Assembly (NCBI RefSeq): GCF_026427355.1
Contig: NZ_CP102665.1
Location: forward strand, 434,001 to 498,000
Length of the DNA stretch: 64,000 nucleotides
Source of the DNA: Sphingobium sp. JS3065
Lineage (GTDB): Bacteria > Pseudomonadota > Alphaproteobacteria > Sphingomonadales > Sphingomonadaceae
Reading direction: 5' to 3'
Shown: piece by piece, positions 17,994 through 28,144 of the stretch
Layout: the number at the start of each line of letters is the position of its first letter
How positions within the stretch are numbered: position 1 is the first letter of the stretch
Translations under genes and position numbers: made by a program
Notes under the pieces: generated by a model
What the model saw: only the letters and a program-made list of their open reading frames with translations
Databases searched by the model: none
What the model was told of the DNA's origin: nothing

Positions 17994-19442
17994 ATGAAGA
18001 ACCAACCCACTTTGTCCAAAACCCTTTCCCGCCGCACGCTTCTGGACGCATCGGCCTGCACTGCTCTGGCGGCGATGCTGCCGCTGCAGGAAGCCGCCGC
18101 CGCGATCCCACCCGCCGACCCATGGGAACGCGCCGACTGGATCGTCCGGTCGATCCGCGCCACCAGCTTTCCCGACGCCGATTTCCCGATCACCCGCTTC
18201 GGTGCGCGCCCCGTAAAAGGGCATGACAATGGCAAGGCGATCGCCGCCGCCATCGCCGCCGCCCATGATGCGGGCGGTGGCCGCGTGATCGTGCCCGCAG
18301 GCACGTGGGAAAGCGGCGCGATCCATTTGAAATCCAACGTCAACCTGCATGTGCAGGCGGACGCGACCATCCTGTTTTCCACCCGGCCGCAGGATTATCC
18401 CATCGTCTTCACCCGGTGGGAGGGGATGGAATTGATGAACTATTCGCCGCTGGTCTATGCCCATGGGCAGGAAAATGTGGCGCTGACCGGCGCGGGGACG
18501 CTGGACGGACAGGCAGGGCCGGACAATTGGTGGTCATGGAAGGGACCGTGGAACGGCACGGTGGAGCATGGCTGGAAGGAGGGTATGGCCGACCAGCGCC
18601 CGGCCCGCGCCCGCCTGTTCCAGATGGCGGAGGCAAATGCGCCGCCTGAAAAGCGCATCTTTGGCGAGGGCAGCTATCTGCGACCCGCCTTCGTCCAATT
18701 CTATGCCTGCGACCGGGTGCTGATCGAGGGGGTGAAGCTGCGCCGATCCCCCTTCTGGCAGGTGCATCCGGTCCTGTGCCGCAACGTCGTCGTGCGCGGC
18801 GTCGACATCCATGGGCTTGGCCCCAACAATGACGGCTGCGACCCCGAATCGGTCGACATGATGCTGATCGAACAGTGCACCTTCGACACGGGCGACGATT
18901 GCATCGCGGTCAATTCGGGCCGCAATGCCGACGGGCGGCGGCTCGCCACCCCGGCGCAGAATATCGTCATCCGCGACTGCCGCATGAAGGAAGGGCATGG
19001 CGGCGTCGTGGTGGGCAGCCAGATTTCCGGCGGCGCGCGCCATATCTACGCCGAACGCTGCACCATGGATTCGCCCGACCTGTGGTACGCGATCCGGTTC
19101 AAGAACAACGCCCTGCGCGGCGGGTTGCTGGAACATTTTTATTTCCGCGACCTGACCGTGGGCCAGGTGTCTCGCGCCGCCATCACCTGCGACTTCAACT
19201 ATGAGGAAGGGGCGGACGGTCCGTTTAAGCCGGTCCTGCGCGACATCCTGATCCAGCGCATGACCGTGGCCAAGGCCGCGCGCGTGCTGGATAGCCAGGG
19301 GCTGCCCGGCGCGCCGGTGGGGACGTTGCGGATAGAGGATAGCCGGTTCGACGGCGTCACTCACCCGTCGATCCTGGCGCACAGCCCCGACATACGCCTG
19401 TCGCGGGTGCGCGTGAACGGCGCGCCGGTGCAGCAGCTGTAG
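17994..19442 (+). CDS. Exported GH28 polygalacturonase
   Basis: A 482-residue glycoside hydrolase family 28 enzyme. ATG 17994 follows GGAGAGG; an ATG 12 bp upstream is in frame but overlaps that site. The twin-arginine leader [18 protein letters not shown] suggests Tat export. Catalytic signatures are NNDGCD (residues 278-283), GDDC (D301, D302), GHGG (H335) and RFKNN. It hydrolyses saturated polygalacturonate to galacturonate, the UxaC substrate. The same strand continues with a LysR gene 27 bp later, and kdgD diverges upstream. Confidence 0.92.
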   Translation: MKNQPTLSKTLSRRTLLDASACTALAAMLPLQEAAAAIPPADPWERADWIVRSIRATSFPDADFPITRFGARPVKGHDNGKAIAAAIAAAHDAGGGRVIVPAGTWESGAIHLKSNVNLHVQADATILFSTRPQDYPIVFTRWEGMELMNYSPLVYAHGQENVALTGAGTLDGQAGPDNWWSWKGPWNGTVEHGWKEGMADQRPARARLFQMAEANAPPEKRIFGEGSYLRPAFVQFYACDRVLIEGVKLRRSPFWQVHPVLCRNVVVRGVDIHGLGPNNDGCDPESVDMMLIEQCTFDTGDDCIAVNSGRNADGRRLATPAQNIVIRDCRMKEGHGGVVVGSQISGGARHIYAERCTMDSPDLWYAIRFKNNALRGGLLEHFYFRDLTVGQVSRAAITCDFNYEEGADGPFKPVLRDILIQRMTVAKAARVLDSQGLPGAPVGTLRIEDSRFDGVTHPSILAHSPDIRLSRVRVNGAPVQQL

Positions 19443-19469
19443 CCCCGGCTATCGCAGGGGGCCGCCAGC

Positions 19470-20378
19470 ATGTATGCACCGGTCATGTTCGAACTCACCC
19501 ATCTCCGCTGCTTCGTCGTCCTGGCCGAGGAACTGCATTTCGGCCGGGCGGCGGAGCGGCTGCACATGACGCAATCCCCGCTCAGCCGCCAGATCCAGGT
19601 GCTGGAACGCATATTGGGCGTGGAGCTATTCAACCGCACCAGCCGGCGTGTCACGCTGACGCTGGCGGGCGAGACCTTCCTGCATGAGGCGCGGCGGATC
19701 GTGCGTCTGTCGGAAAGCGCGGCGCTGGCGGCGCGGCGCGTGTGGAAGGGAGAGGCGGGACGCATCTCCATCGGCTTCACCGCCGTGTCGGGCTATATGC
19801 TGCTGCCCCGCATCGTCAAGCGGGCGGCGGTCGCGCTGCCGGGGCTGGAACTGCAACTGCATGAACTGGTGTCCGGCGACCAGTTCGAGGCGCTGCATAC
19901 CGGCCTGATCGACCTGGCGCTGGTTCGTCCGCCGGTCGACCGGGTGCAGTTCGAATTCGCGCCGCTGCTGTTGGAAAAGCTGCTGGTCGCGCTGCCTGAG
20001 GATGATCCCCGCGCCGCGCAGACGCAATTCGAACCGGGCGATTTCGACGGGCAGGATCTGGTCATGTATGCGCAGCGGGGCGCGGGCTATTTCCACTTGC
20101 TGCTGGCCAGCCTGTTCGAGCGGGCGGGCGTCGCGCCCAACTATGTGCAATATGTGACGCAGATTCATTCGCTGCTGGGGCTGGTCGGCGCGGGCCTGGC
20201 GCCCGGCATTGTGCCGGAGGCCGCCGCCGGGCTGCACCCGCGTGGCGTGACCTTCCGCCCGTTCGTCAGCCAGCCCGACACCCCGGTCGAACTGCACCTG
20301 GCCTGGCGGCGCGAGAATGAGAACCCCGCCCTGCCCGCCTTCCGCGACCTGTGTTTGAAGGCGGTGGCGGAAGGCTGA
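19470..20378 (+). CDS. LysR-family transcriptional regulator
   Basis: A 302-residue LysR regulator. The N-terminal helix-turn-helix is FELTHLRCFVVLAEELHFGRAAERLHMTQSPLSRQIQVLE. The RNA leader GCAGGGGG supports ATG 19470, although ATG 19485 is possible. The C-terminal half is the effector-binding domain typical of aromatic- or sugar-acid-responsive members. It follows the GH28 gene by 27 bp and may be cotranscribed. Its target is not visible. The divergent placement usual for LysR regulators is absent here. Confidence 0.88.
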   Translation: MYAPVMFELTHLRCFVVLAEELHFGRAAERLHMTQSPLSRQIQVLERILGVELFNRTSRRVTLTLAGETFLHEARRIVRLSESAALAARRVWKGEAGRISIGFTAVSGYMLLPRIVKRAAVALPGLELQLHELVSGDQFEALHTGLIDLALVRPPVDRVQFEFAPLLLEKLLVALPEDDPRAAQTQFEPGDFDGQDLVMYAQRGAGYFHLLLASLFERAGVAPNYVQYVTQIHSLLGLVGAGLAPGIVPEAAAGLHPRGVTFRPFVSQPDTPVELHLAWRRENENPALPAFRDLCLKAVAEG

Positions 20379-20390
20379 GCAGGCTGGAAA

Positions 20391-22244
20391 TCAGGCGTTG
20401 AAGTCGGGCCAGTCGAGGCCCGGCTTGCGGCTGTGGCAGCGCATCTCCAGCACGATCCGCGCGCCCGATCCCGGCTCCAGCCGGATGACGACGTCGCGTC
20501 CGCCCGCTACGATCCGGCGATCGCCGATGCGCACCGCCTCTATCGCATGTTCGCCATAGCCGCCGCCGCGAATCACCATCCGGCGCGCCTCTGCGGCATT
20601 GAGGTTGACGACCGACAGGGTCGTGCTGGCGGAGGTCATGCCCTCCACCAGCAGCGCCACGTCTTCCGGCAGGCCGGGCCGCTTCCGGTCGGCGTCGAAA
20701 TGGCGCAGCCGCGCAAACAGCAGCGTGCCGCCCTGATTGGGCGAATTTTTCGACCATGGCGGGCGGGCGACATGGATGGCGCCCATCGTCTGGTGCAGCA
20801 GCGCGGTGACGGTCACGGGATTGCGCTCGATCGGATTGTCGGCCAGCCGCGTGCGGGCGGTGGTGCGATCCGCCCGCACCCGCACCATCTGCGTGCGCAC
20901 CCGTTCCATGTCGTCCATCAGCGCCTGTTCGGCCCAACCGGGGTCGCGCCCTTCCAGAAAGTCGGTCCAGGGGGTGGCGGCCATCGCAACCCGGTCGCCG
21001 TCGCGCATCGACAGATACCAGATTTCGCCCGTGTTGAACCGATAGGGGCCGGGCTTGTAGCCGTACCAGCCCCGCTCGCCATGCATGGTGGGGGTGCAAT
21101 CCACCCCGTCGATCCGCTTCGACTGCGCGTTGATGCGGGCGTTCTGGTCGCGCCAGACCTGCAGGTAGCGGTCATCGCCCGTCGCCAGATAGGCGTTCAT
21201 GAAACCCATGATGGCGCGGGGGATGCGGTTGCGGTCCTCCCGCTTGCCGGTCACCGGATTGACCGGGCTGAAGCCCCAGCCATAGGTGCCGCCATACCAG
21301 CGTCCGCCCGCGCCGCCGCCTATCGTCCCGTCGGGTCCGATATTGCTGGGCAGGATGCCGCCATTGGCGCGGGCGCGCCCGGCCCATGCCTCCACATATT
21401 CCAGCATCCAGTCGCGGAACCGGTCCTCCCCCGTCAGCATCCAGGCGTTGAAGCCCAGCGCGGTCGAATGCAGGTTCAGCGGATTATCGCCCACCGTTTC
21501 GGTATATTCGCGATAATGTTCCAGCGTGTCGGCATAGCTGGATTCGCCATGCACCATTTCGAACGGACCGGTGTCGAACGGGTCGCCCGCCCAGTCCAGC
21601 ATGGTCGCGGGGCGCATCAGCGGGCCGATGCTGCCGTTGAACATGGATCGGATCAGCTTGCGCTGCGGATCGTAATTGGGGGCTTTGGGATCGCGTCCGG
21701 TGTAGAAATCGGCGAAGCGGCGGGCGCGGGCAATTAATTTGGCATCGCGTGGCGTGCATAGGCCAAGCTGGTTGAAGGTGGTCAGCCCTTCGGAAATATG
21801 CTGCCAGTCCATCTGCGGCGGGAATTCGCGCACATACATGCCGTTGCGGCCCATCGGCACGTCCTTCGTGCGAGCGCGCGAATATTGCGCGAAATGCGCC
21901 TCCTGCATCGCCTGGGCCAGGTCGATCAACCCCGTCTCGCCGCCTATCAGATAGAGATAGGGCCAGTCGTTGATCGCCTCTATCGCGTCGTCCGGCCCGT
22001 CATTGGCGCCCCAGCGCAGAAATGCCTCTATCTCGTGCCGCTGGTTGAAATAGCGGTCGTGGAAGGCGCGGGCGGCGTCGCCCTGCATGGCGATCAGGTG
22101 GCGTTGCAGCACCGCCCAGCGGGGCGCGGCCATCGGCGTGTCGATCGTCACCCGCGACACCGCCGCCTTCGCCTGCGCGGGCAGCATGGCGGCCAGCGCC
22201 ATCGCGCCGCCGCCGATCATCATGGTCCGGCGGTCGACGGTCAT
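20391..22244 (-). CDS. Exported 617-residue protein of unknown family in the pectin locus
   Basis: I do not recognise the family. The start at 22244 (MTVDRRTMMIGGGAM) gives a leader with an Arg pair and AMLPAQAKA, so the protein is probably exported. A GGAG ribosome site overlaps the end of the upstream MFS gene, and the two overlap by 4 bp (ATGA). The middle is rich in Trp and aromatic residues with helical repeats (LHSTALGFNAWMLTGEDRFRD, then MGFMNAYLATGDDRYLQVW). These resemble the helix pairs of alpha/alpha-toroid glycosidases and lyases. The last about 120 residues look beta-rich. A role on pectin fragments is likely from context only. Confidence 0.7.
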   Translation of the reverse strand: MTVDRRTMMIGGGAMALAAMLPAQAKAAVSRVTIDTPMAAPRWAVLQRHLIAMQGDAARAFHDRYFNQRHEIEAFLRWGANDGPDDAIEAINDWPYLYLIGGETGLIDLAQAMQEAHFAQYSRARTKDVPMGRNGMYVREFPPQMDWQHISEGLTTFNQLGLCTPRDAKLIARARRFADFYTGRDPKAPNYDPQRKLIRSMFNGSIGPLMRPATMLDWAGDPFDTGPFEMVHGESSYADTLEHYREYTETVGDNPLNLHSTALGFNAWMLTGEDRFRDWMLEYVEAWAGRARANGGILPSNIGPDGTIGGGAGGRWYGGTYGWGFSPVNPVTGKREDRNRIPRAIMGFMNAYLATGDDRYLQVWRDQNARINAQSKRIDGVDCTPTMHGERGWYGYKPGPYRFNTGEIWYLSMRDGDRVAMAATPWTDFLEGRDPGWAEQALMDDMERVRTQMVRVRADRTTARTRLADNPIERNPVTVTALLHQTMGAIHVARPPWSKNSPNQGGTLLFARLRHFDADRKRPGLPEDVALLVEGMTSASTTLSVVNLNAAEARRMVIRGGGYGEHAIEAVRIGDRRIVAGGRDVVIRLEPGSGARIVLEMRCHSRKPGLDWPDFNA

Positions 22245-23569
22245 GGTTGCAACTCCAGGCGCTCGACCTTCTGGACGATGACGAAATAGGCGAAAATGGT
22301 CAGCAGGCAGTGGGCGCCGACGAAAATCAGCGCCGTGTCGAACGACCCGGCCTGCGCGACCAGCAGGCCGACGACAATGGGCGTGACGATCCCGGCCGCG
22401 TTGCCGAAGGTGTTGAAGACGCCGCCCGCCAGCCCCGCCAACTGGCGCGGCGCGACGTCGGACATGACCGCCCAGCCGAGCGACGCCACCCCCTTGCCGA
22501 AGAAGGCCAGCGACATCAGCAGGATGACGCCCGCCTGGCTGTCGACATAGGCCGCCGCCATGATCAGGCTGGCCAGCAGCATGCCGCCCAGCAGCGGCGC
22601 CTTGCGCGCCAGGGTGAGCGATCCCGTCCGGGCCAGCAGCCGGTCGGACAGCACGCCGCCCGCCACGCCGCCCAGAAATCCGCACAGCGCCGGAACGGCC
22701 GCCACGAAACCGGCCTGGAGTATGTCGAAACCTCGGTCGCGCACCAGATAGATGGGGAACCAGGTGACGAAGAAATAGGTCAGCACATTGATGCAATATT
22801 GACCGAGATAAATGCCGACCATCATGCGGTTGGTCAGCAACTGGCGCACATTATGCCAGGTGAAGGTGCCGGCGCGCCCGCCGGCCGTCTGACTGTCCAG
22901 CTCCACCAGTCCGCCGCCCTCCCGGATCAGGTCCAGTTCCGCCTGGTTGACGCCCTTGTGCCGGGCCGGGTCGCGGATGAACGTGGCAAAGGTCAGCGCC
23001 GCCAGCAGGCCCAGCGCCCCCATCACGAAGAAGACGGCGCGCCAGCCCAGGCTGTGCACGATCCAGCCCATCAGCGGCGCGAAGGCGACCAAGGAGAAAT
23101 ATTGGGCGGAATTGAAGATGGCCGACGCCGTGCCCCGTTCCCGCGCCGGGAACCATGCGGCGACGATCCGCGCATTGCCGGGAAAGGACGGCGCCTCGCA
23201 GAAACCGACCAGGAAACGCAGCAGGAACAGTTGCACCACCACCGACGCCCCGGTCAGGAAGCCGGCAAAGCCCTGCAACATGGTGAAGCCGGACCAGGTG
23301 ACGATCGCCGCGATATAGACCGGGCGCGTGCCGAACCGGTCGAGCAGCGCGCCGCCGGGGATCTGCGCCGCGGCATAGGCCCAGGCGAAGGCGGACAGGA
23401 TGAAGCCGGTCTGGATCGTGGTCAGGCCCAGTTCGTCGGATGCCGCCGCGCCCGCGATCGAAAATGTCGACCGGTCGGCATAGTTGAGCGAAGTGATGAT
23501 GAAGACGAGCGCGATGATGGTATAGCGCACCCGTGTCGCCCGGACGGCGTTGTCATTCTCTCCAGGCAT
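22241..23569 (-). CDS. MFS transporter, ACS family (glucarate/galactarate/uronate type)
   Basis: A 442-residue major facilitator with 12 predicted helices. The start at 23569 follows a GGAGGG site. RVRYTIIALVFIITSLNYADRSTFSIAG and RFLVGFCEAPSFPGNARIVAAWFPARERG are typical of the GudP/GarP-like anion:cation symporters, and NSAQYFSLVAFAPLMGW is also usual. It probably imports aldarate or uronate products of pectin breakdown. It is coupled by overlap to the 617-residue exported protein, so transport and that protein's function may be linked. Confidence 0.87.
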   Translation of the reverse strand: MPGENDNAVRATRVRYTIIALVFIITSLNYADRSTFSIAGAAASDELGLTTIQTGFILSAFAWAYAAAQIPGGALLDRFGTRPVYIAAIVTWSGFTMLQGFAGFLTGASVVVQLFLLRFLVGFCEAPSFPGNARIVAAWFPARERGTASAIFNSAQYFSLVAFAPLMGWIVHSLGWRAVFFVMGALGLLAALTFATFIRDPARHKGVNQAELDLIREGGGLVELDSQTAGGRAGTFTWHNVRQLLTNRMMVGIYLGQYCINVLTYFFVTWFPIYLVRDRGFDILQAGFVAAVPALCGFLGGVAGGVLSDRLLARTGSLTLARKAPLLGGMLLASLIMAAAYVDSQAGVILLMSLAFFGKGVASLGWAVMSDVAPRQLAGLAGGVFNTFGNAAGIVTPIVVGLLVAQAGSFDTALIFVGAHCLLTIFAYFVIVQKVERLELQP

Positions 23570-24008
23570 CGTCGACCCTCCCCATTCGCGGCCGCTGCGG
23601 CCCTTCGGCTGGAGCGGATTTCGATCCGACGGCGTCGGGCCGCTGCTCCAGCTTCTCGTTTTAATGCGTCCCAGGTCGGCGGGTTGTTCCACCTGTCCGG
23701 AAAACGCTCCCTAGATTGGCGCGTCGAACGCGCCGGTTCCATACCGCACAGCGGATCGATCGATGCAGGGCGGGCATCGTCCATCCATTATCGACTTTCC
23801 TAACACCGAACGCCTGTCGAACCGATGCTTCCCGCGCATCGATCAATCCCCTTTTCGCGGACGAAGCATTTGCGCGCTTGCCCTATCAACATGCGGTGAC
23901 TGCCATTTATTGATACCGGTGTCATAAGCTGTTACACGGGGTATCAAGACAATCGGCCAAGCTGCGAAACCATCGTGGCTGACCGGATAAGAATAGGGGA
24001 GGAAAGCA
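23570..24008. other. 439-bp divergent promoter region
   Basis: It separates the ACS transporter (minus) from the TonB receptor (plus). A small hairpin GGCGCG/CGCGCC (23718-23723 and 23729-23734) and a LacI-type operator (23910-23925) are visible. I see no gene in it; short open frames lack ribosome sites and family resemblance. Confidence 0.6.
23910..23925. promoter_or_regulatory. LacI-family operator upstream of the TonB receptor
   Basis: TTGATACCGGTGTCAT has the same CCGG centre and the same GGTGTCAT arm as the 5648 and 7193 sites. It lies 83 bp before the TonB receptor start and so puts uptake and pectinesterase into the same regulon. Confidence 0.7.
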
Positions 24009-26858
24009 ATGCGTTCGTCTGCAACCGTCATTCGTCATCGTCTGGCCTTCGGCGCTTCGGCCACTGTGCTGGCGTTTGCCTGCGCCGCGCCGGCCACGGC
24101 GCAGGAGGTAGCCGCCCAGGATAGCGGCACCGCCGACATCATCGTCACCGGCTTCCGCAACTCGGTTGAAAACGCCCAGTTGCAAAAGCGCCAATCGACC
24201 GCCGCCGTCGACGTCATCAAGGCGGAAGACATCGCCAAATTCCCCGACAACAACCTGGCCGAATCGCTCCAGCGCATTCCCGGTGTGGCGATTTCGCGCG
24301 AAGGCGGCGAAGGGCGCGCCATTTCCGTGCGCGGCCTTGGCCCGGAATATACCCGCGTGCGCATCAACGGCATGGAAGCGGTGGCGACGACCGGCGGGTC
24401 GGACGCGGGCGGCGGCGTCAATCGCGGCCGCGGCTTCGACTTCAATGTATTCGCATCGGAACTGTTCAACTCGCTGACCGTGCGCAAGACGGCGTCGGCA
24501 TCGGTCGAGGAAGGATCGCTGGGCGCGACCGTCGATTTGCAGGCCGCCCGTCCGCTGGATTACAAGGACAATTTCACCATCGCCGGGTCCGCCCGCGCGG
24601 GGTATAACGACCTGTCAAAGGCATGGGACCCGCGCCTGGCGGGCCTGGTAAGCTGGCAGAATCCGGAGGGCACGTTCGGCGTGCTCGCTTCGGCCGCCTA
24701 TTCGACCCGCACGATCGAGGAAAAAGGCCATTCGACCGTCCGTTGGAGCCCGTCGGGCGTCAATGGCGGCTTCAACGCGGCGTCGACCCTGCCCGGCTGG
24801 ACCGTGGCGCAGATCAACCGCGCCCCGGCGGCGGACGGATCGAACTGGGACAGCCTGATCTATCATCCGCGCATTCCCCGCTATGATAGCTGGTCGAACG
24901 ACATCAAGCGGCTGGGCCTGACCGGCGCGATCCAGTGGCAGCCTTCGGATCGCACCGAAATCGTCGTGGAAGGCCTCTATTCCAAGGCCAAGACGAAGCG
25001 GAACGAAAATTATATCGAGGCCCTGTCGTTCAGCCGCACCGGCGCCAGCGGCAAGTCGCAGACCATCATCCGCACCGGCGAGGTGAATGAGGATAATGAG
25101 CTGGTCTATGGCGTGTTCGACGATGTCGACATGCGCATCGAATCGCGCCACGACGAATTCAGCACGACCTTCTACCAGTATAACGGCATCGTGAAGCAGG
25201 AGCTGAGCGACACGTTCCGCATCAACGCCTATGGCGGCTATTCGAAGTCGAAGTTCGACAGCCCGGTCCAGACCACCGTGGTGCTGGACCGCCTGAATTC
25301 CGACGGCTTTAGCTGGGATTATCGCGACAATGACCGTTCGCCGGTGATGAACTGGGGCTTTGACCCCAACAACCCGGCCAACTGGTCCTTCATCAACGGC
25401 ACGTCGGACGTGCGCATCCGCAAGAACCAGGTCACCAACGATTATATGTCGGCCAAGCTGGGTGGCGAATGGGATGTCGCGGACGGGTTCAAGCTGTCCT
25501 TCGGCGGCGAATATCGCCGGTTCCGCTACGAGACGTTCGAATCCCGCCGCTTCGTCGCGGAAACATCGTCCGGCACGCTGACCCCGGCGCAGATCGCCGC
25601 GCTCACCAGTTCGTTCAACGGTGTCACCGGCGACCCCCAATATGGCAACTATCTGGTGCCCAACCTCCAGGGTTTCGTCGACCAGTTGAATATTTACTGC
25701 AATTGCGTGACGACGATCAACGGCCAGTCGGTGGATTTCCGCGTGAACGGCCGCGACGTGGCGGGCACCAATCCCAACGCGACCGCCGCCAGCAACACCG
25801 GCAACATCAAGGAAGTCGACAAGGCGCTGTGGTTCCAGATCGACTTCGAACGCGAACTGGGCGGCATCACCTTCCGCGGCGATGCGGGCGTGCGCTATGT
25901 CAAGACGGAGCAGACCTCCTTCGGCTATGGCCTGTCCAGCGGCACCGCCGTGCCGATCACCGTCGATCGCAGCTATGAAAACTGGCTGCCCTCGATGAAC
26001 CTGGTGGCCGAACTGACGCCCAACCTGCTGCTGCGCTTTGGCGCGGCGCAGGTGATCACCCGACCGGGCCTAGGCGCGCTGTCGCCCGGCGGCAGCCTGA
26101 CGTTGCAGGCCGCGAACCAGGTGTTCAACCAGGGTAATCCCTTCCTGAACCCGACCGAGGCGTTCAACCTGGACCTGGCGGCCGAATGGTATTTCGCCAA
26201 GGGATCGCTGCTGGGCGTCAGCCTGTTCCAGAAGGATATCGGTTCGCTTTCGGGCACGCAGATCTCCACGCTGGTGCCGTTCAACCAGCTTGGCTTCCCC
26301 ATCAATCTGGCGACCGACCAGGGCCTGGCGCCCGACGTGCCGGTCACCGTGCGCCGCACGATCAACGGCGATGGCGGCAAGTTGCAAGGGTTCGAGATCA
26401 ACTATCAGCACCAGCTTTCCTTCCTGCCGGGCTTCCTGAAGAATGTGGGCGTGCTGGCCAACTACACCTATGTGAAGGCCGACCTCAAATATCCGGGGCC
26501 GGGCGGCGTGGGCGTGGTCACGGGACCGCTGACCAACCTGTCCAAGCATACCGCCAACGCCACGCTCTTCTATGAGGACAGCTTGATCAACCTGCGCGGT
26601 TCGGTGTCCTACCGCTCCAAATATGTCGAAGCGTTCGGCGGCGGCGCCCGCGAACAGAGCAGCGAGGAAGGCGTCAACAGCTCCATCAACGTCGACGCGT
26701 CGCTGGGCATCAACGTGACCAAGGCGATCACCCTGACGATCGAAGGGAACAACCTGACCAACGAACGCAAAGACCAATATATCGACGCCAATGACCGCGT
26801 CGTGCTGAACCACCAGTTCGGGCGGCAGTTCTACTTCGGCGTCCGCTTCAAATATTGA
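24009..26858 (+). CDS. TonB-dependent receptor (Xanthomonas/Caulobacter-type), pectin oligomer uptake
   Basis: A 949-residue outer-membrane receptor. A signal peptide ends near APATAQ. A TonB-box-like DIIVTGFRNS follows, then the plug domain with FPDNNLAESLQRIPGVAISREGGEGRAISVRGLGPEYTRVRING, the hallmark of the proteobacterial polysaccharide-type receptors. The C-terminus ends in an aromatic residue (FGVRFKY), as beta-barrels do. It probably imports pectic oligosaccharides. A LacI-family operator lies 83 bp upstream and the pectinesterase starts 3 bp downstream, so the receptor and enzyme form one transcription unit. Confidence 0.93.
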   Translation: MRSSATVIRHRLAFGASATVLAFACAAPATAQEVAAQDSGTADIIVTGFRNSVENAQLQKRQSTAAVDVIKAEDIAKFPDNNLAESLQRIPGVAISREGGEGRAISVRGLGPEYTRVRINGMEAVATTGGSDAGGGVNRGRGFDFNVFASELFNSLTVRKTASASVEEGSLGATVDLQAARPLDYKDNFTIAGSARAGYNDLSKAWDPRLAGLVSWQNPEGTFGVLASAAYSTRTIEEKGHSTVRWSPSGVNGGFNAASTLPGWTVAQINRAPAADGSNWDSLIYHPRIPRYDSWSNDIKRLGLTGAIQWQPSDRTEIVVEGLYSKAKTKRNENYIEALSFSRTGASGKSQTIIRTGEVNEDNELVYGVFDDVDMRIESRHDEFSTTFYQYNGIVKQELSDTFRINAYGGYSKSKFDSPVQTTVVLDRLNSDGFSWDYRDNDRSPVMNWGFDPNNPANWSFINGTSDVRIRKNQVTNDYMSAKLGGEWDVADGFKLSFGGEYRRFRYETFESRRFVAETSSGTLTPAQIAALTSSFNGVTGDPQYGNYLVPNLQGFVDQLNIYCNCVTTINGQSVDFRVNGRDVAGTNPNATAASNTGNIKEVDKALWFQIDFERELGGITFRGDAGVRYVKTEQTSFGYGLSSGTAVPITVDRSYENWLPSMNLVAELTPNLLLRFGAAQVITRPGLGALSPGGSLTLQAANQVFNQGNPFLNPTEAFNLDLAAEWYFAKGSLLGVSLFQKDIGSLSGTQISTLVPFNQLGFPINLATDQGLAPDVPVTVRRTINGDGGKLQGFEINYQHQLSFLPGFLKNVGVLANYTYVKADLKYPGPGGVGVVTGPLTNLSKHTANATLFYEDSLINLRGSVSYRSKYVEAFGGGAREQSSEEGVNSSINVDASLGINVTKAITLTIEGNNLTNERKDQYIDANDRVVLNHQFGRQFYFGVRFKY

Positions 26859-26861
26859 TCC

Positions 26862-28034
26862 ATGGTTCCCGGGACGTTTCGCGCTTTTTCTGCACGCGGT
26901 GCGGAACGCCCCGGCTCCCCCGCAGCCCGGACCGCATGGTCCGGGCTGCTCCTTTTGGCGGCGCTGGCGGCACCCGCCGTCGCCATGGGCGCAACGCCAG
27001 TCTATGAGGTCAGCGCCCGCTGCGACGGCAAGGCGCGCTGCTTCCCCTCCATCGGTCAGGCGATCGCCGCATCCGAACAGGTGGGCGGCGGCTGGGTCGA
27101 CATCCGGGTCGGGCCGGGCGACTATCGGGAAAAGCTGACCATTCGCCGTGCAAAGACGCGGCTGACCGGATCGGGGGTGGCCAAGACCAGGCTGCATTTC
27201 GACGCGGTGGCGCAGCGCGCGCGCGCGTGGCATCGCGATGGATGGGGCACGCCCGGATCGGCGACCCTGACTATCCGGGCCGACCGCGTCACGGTGAGCG
27301 GCCTGACCGTGGAAAACCGGTTCGACTATCTGGCCAATGATGCGCGACCTCAGGGCGACCCAGCCCGGATCGCAGATGCGCAGGCGGTCGCGCTGCTGCT
27401 GGATGTTGGCAGTGACCGGGTACTGCTGCGTCATGTCGCGCTGCTCGGCTATCAGGACACTTTGTTCGCCAACGGACGGCGAGCGCTGATCCGCGACAGC
27501 CTGATCGCAGGCAATATCGACTTCATCTTCGGCAAGGGCATGCTGTGGATCGACCGCAGCGAATTGCGGTCACGGCCCCGCGCCCAGCCGCCCGCGCCCG
27601 GCGGGTTCCAATCCTATATCGCCGCGCCCTCCACGCCCCGGTCGCAGGCGATGGGCATCGTCTTCGCCCGCTCCCGCCTGACGCGGGAAGCGGGCGTGCC
27701 CGACGGCGCGGTGGCGCTCGCCCGTCCCTGGCACCCGACCACCCGCTTCGCCGACGGCCGGTATGCCGATCCGGACGCAGTCGGCCAGGCGGTGTTCATC
27801 GACTGTTTCATGGACGCCCACATCCATCCCGACCACTGGACCGGCATGGCCGGCACCGCCCGCGACGGCAGCAAGAGCGCCTTCTTCCGTCCGCAGGATG
27901 CGCGCTTCTTCGAACGCGGCTCCCACGGCCCCGGCGCGCCGCATCGCGACATCGGCATGCGCTGGACGTCACCGCAATCCTTGGACAGGATGTGGAAGCA
28001 GTTCGCAACATATTGGCCGGACATCGGAAAATAA
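26862..28034 (+). CDS. Exported pectinesterase (CE8)
   Basis: A 390-residue pectin methylesterase that removes methyl groups so lyase and polygalacturonase can act. An Arg-rich N-terminus is followed by the signal core SGLLLLAALAAPAVA. YREKLTI, then GYQDTLF (acid/base D199) and GNIDFIFG (nucleophile D220), and ARPWHP (substrate Arg) are the CE8 motifs. DSLIAGNIDF and the rest form a beta-helix. It begins 3 bp after the receptor's TGA without a clear ribosome site of its own, so reinitiation or coupling is likely. A GH43 gene follows after 110 bp. Confidence 0.93.
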   Translation: MVPGTFRAFSARGAERPGSPAARTAWSGLLLLAALAAPAVAMGATPVYEVSARCDGKARCFPSIGQAIAASEQVGGGWVDIRVGPGDYREKLTIRRAKTRLTGSGVAKTRLHFDAVAQRARAWHRDGWGTPGSATLTIRADRVTVSGLTVENRFDYLANDARPQGDPARIADAQAVALLLDVGSDRVLLRHVALLGYQDTLFANGRRALIRDSLIAGNIDFIFGKGMLWIDRSELRSRPRAQPPAPGGFQSYIAAPSTPRSQAMGIVFARSRLTREAGVPDGAVALARPWHPTTRFADGRYADPDAVGQAVFIDCFMDAHIHPDHWTGMAGTARDGSKSAFFRPQDARFFERGSHGPGAPHRDIGMRWTSPQSLDRMWKQFATYWPDIGK

Positions 28035-28144
28035 GCGCGCCATCATTGCCCGGCGGGTCTCGGTTGATGCCGTCTTCGGCTTAGAAGCGGCGTCGGGCAC
28101 CGCTATCCTGCGCGGAGAAAGCGAAGCAGGACAGGGAGACGGAT

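Noticed and set aside
22245..22796. In-frame upstream extension of the 617-residue exported protein
   Set aside because: That part lies inside the MFS coding region in another frame and reads as Arg/Gly-rich shadow sequence. The ATG at 22244 has a leader peptide and a ribosome site and overlaps the MFS stop.
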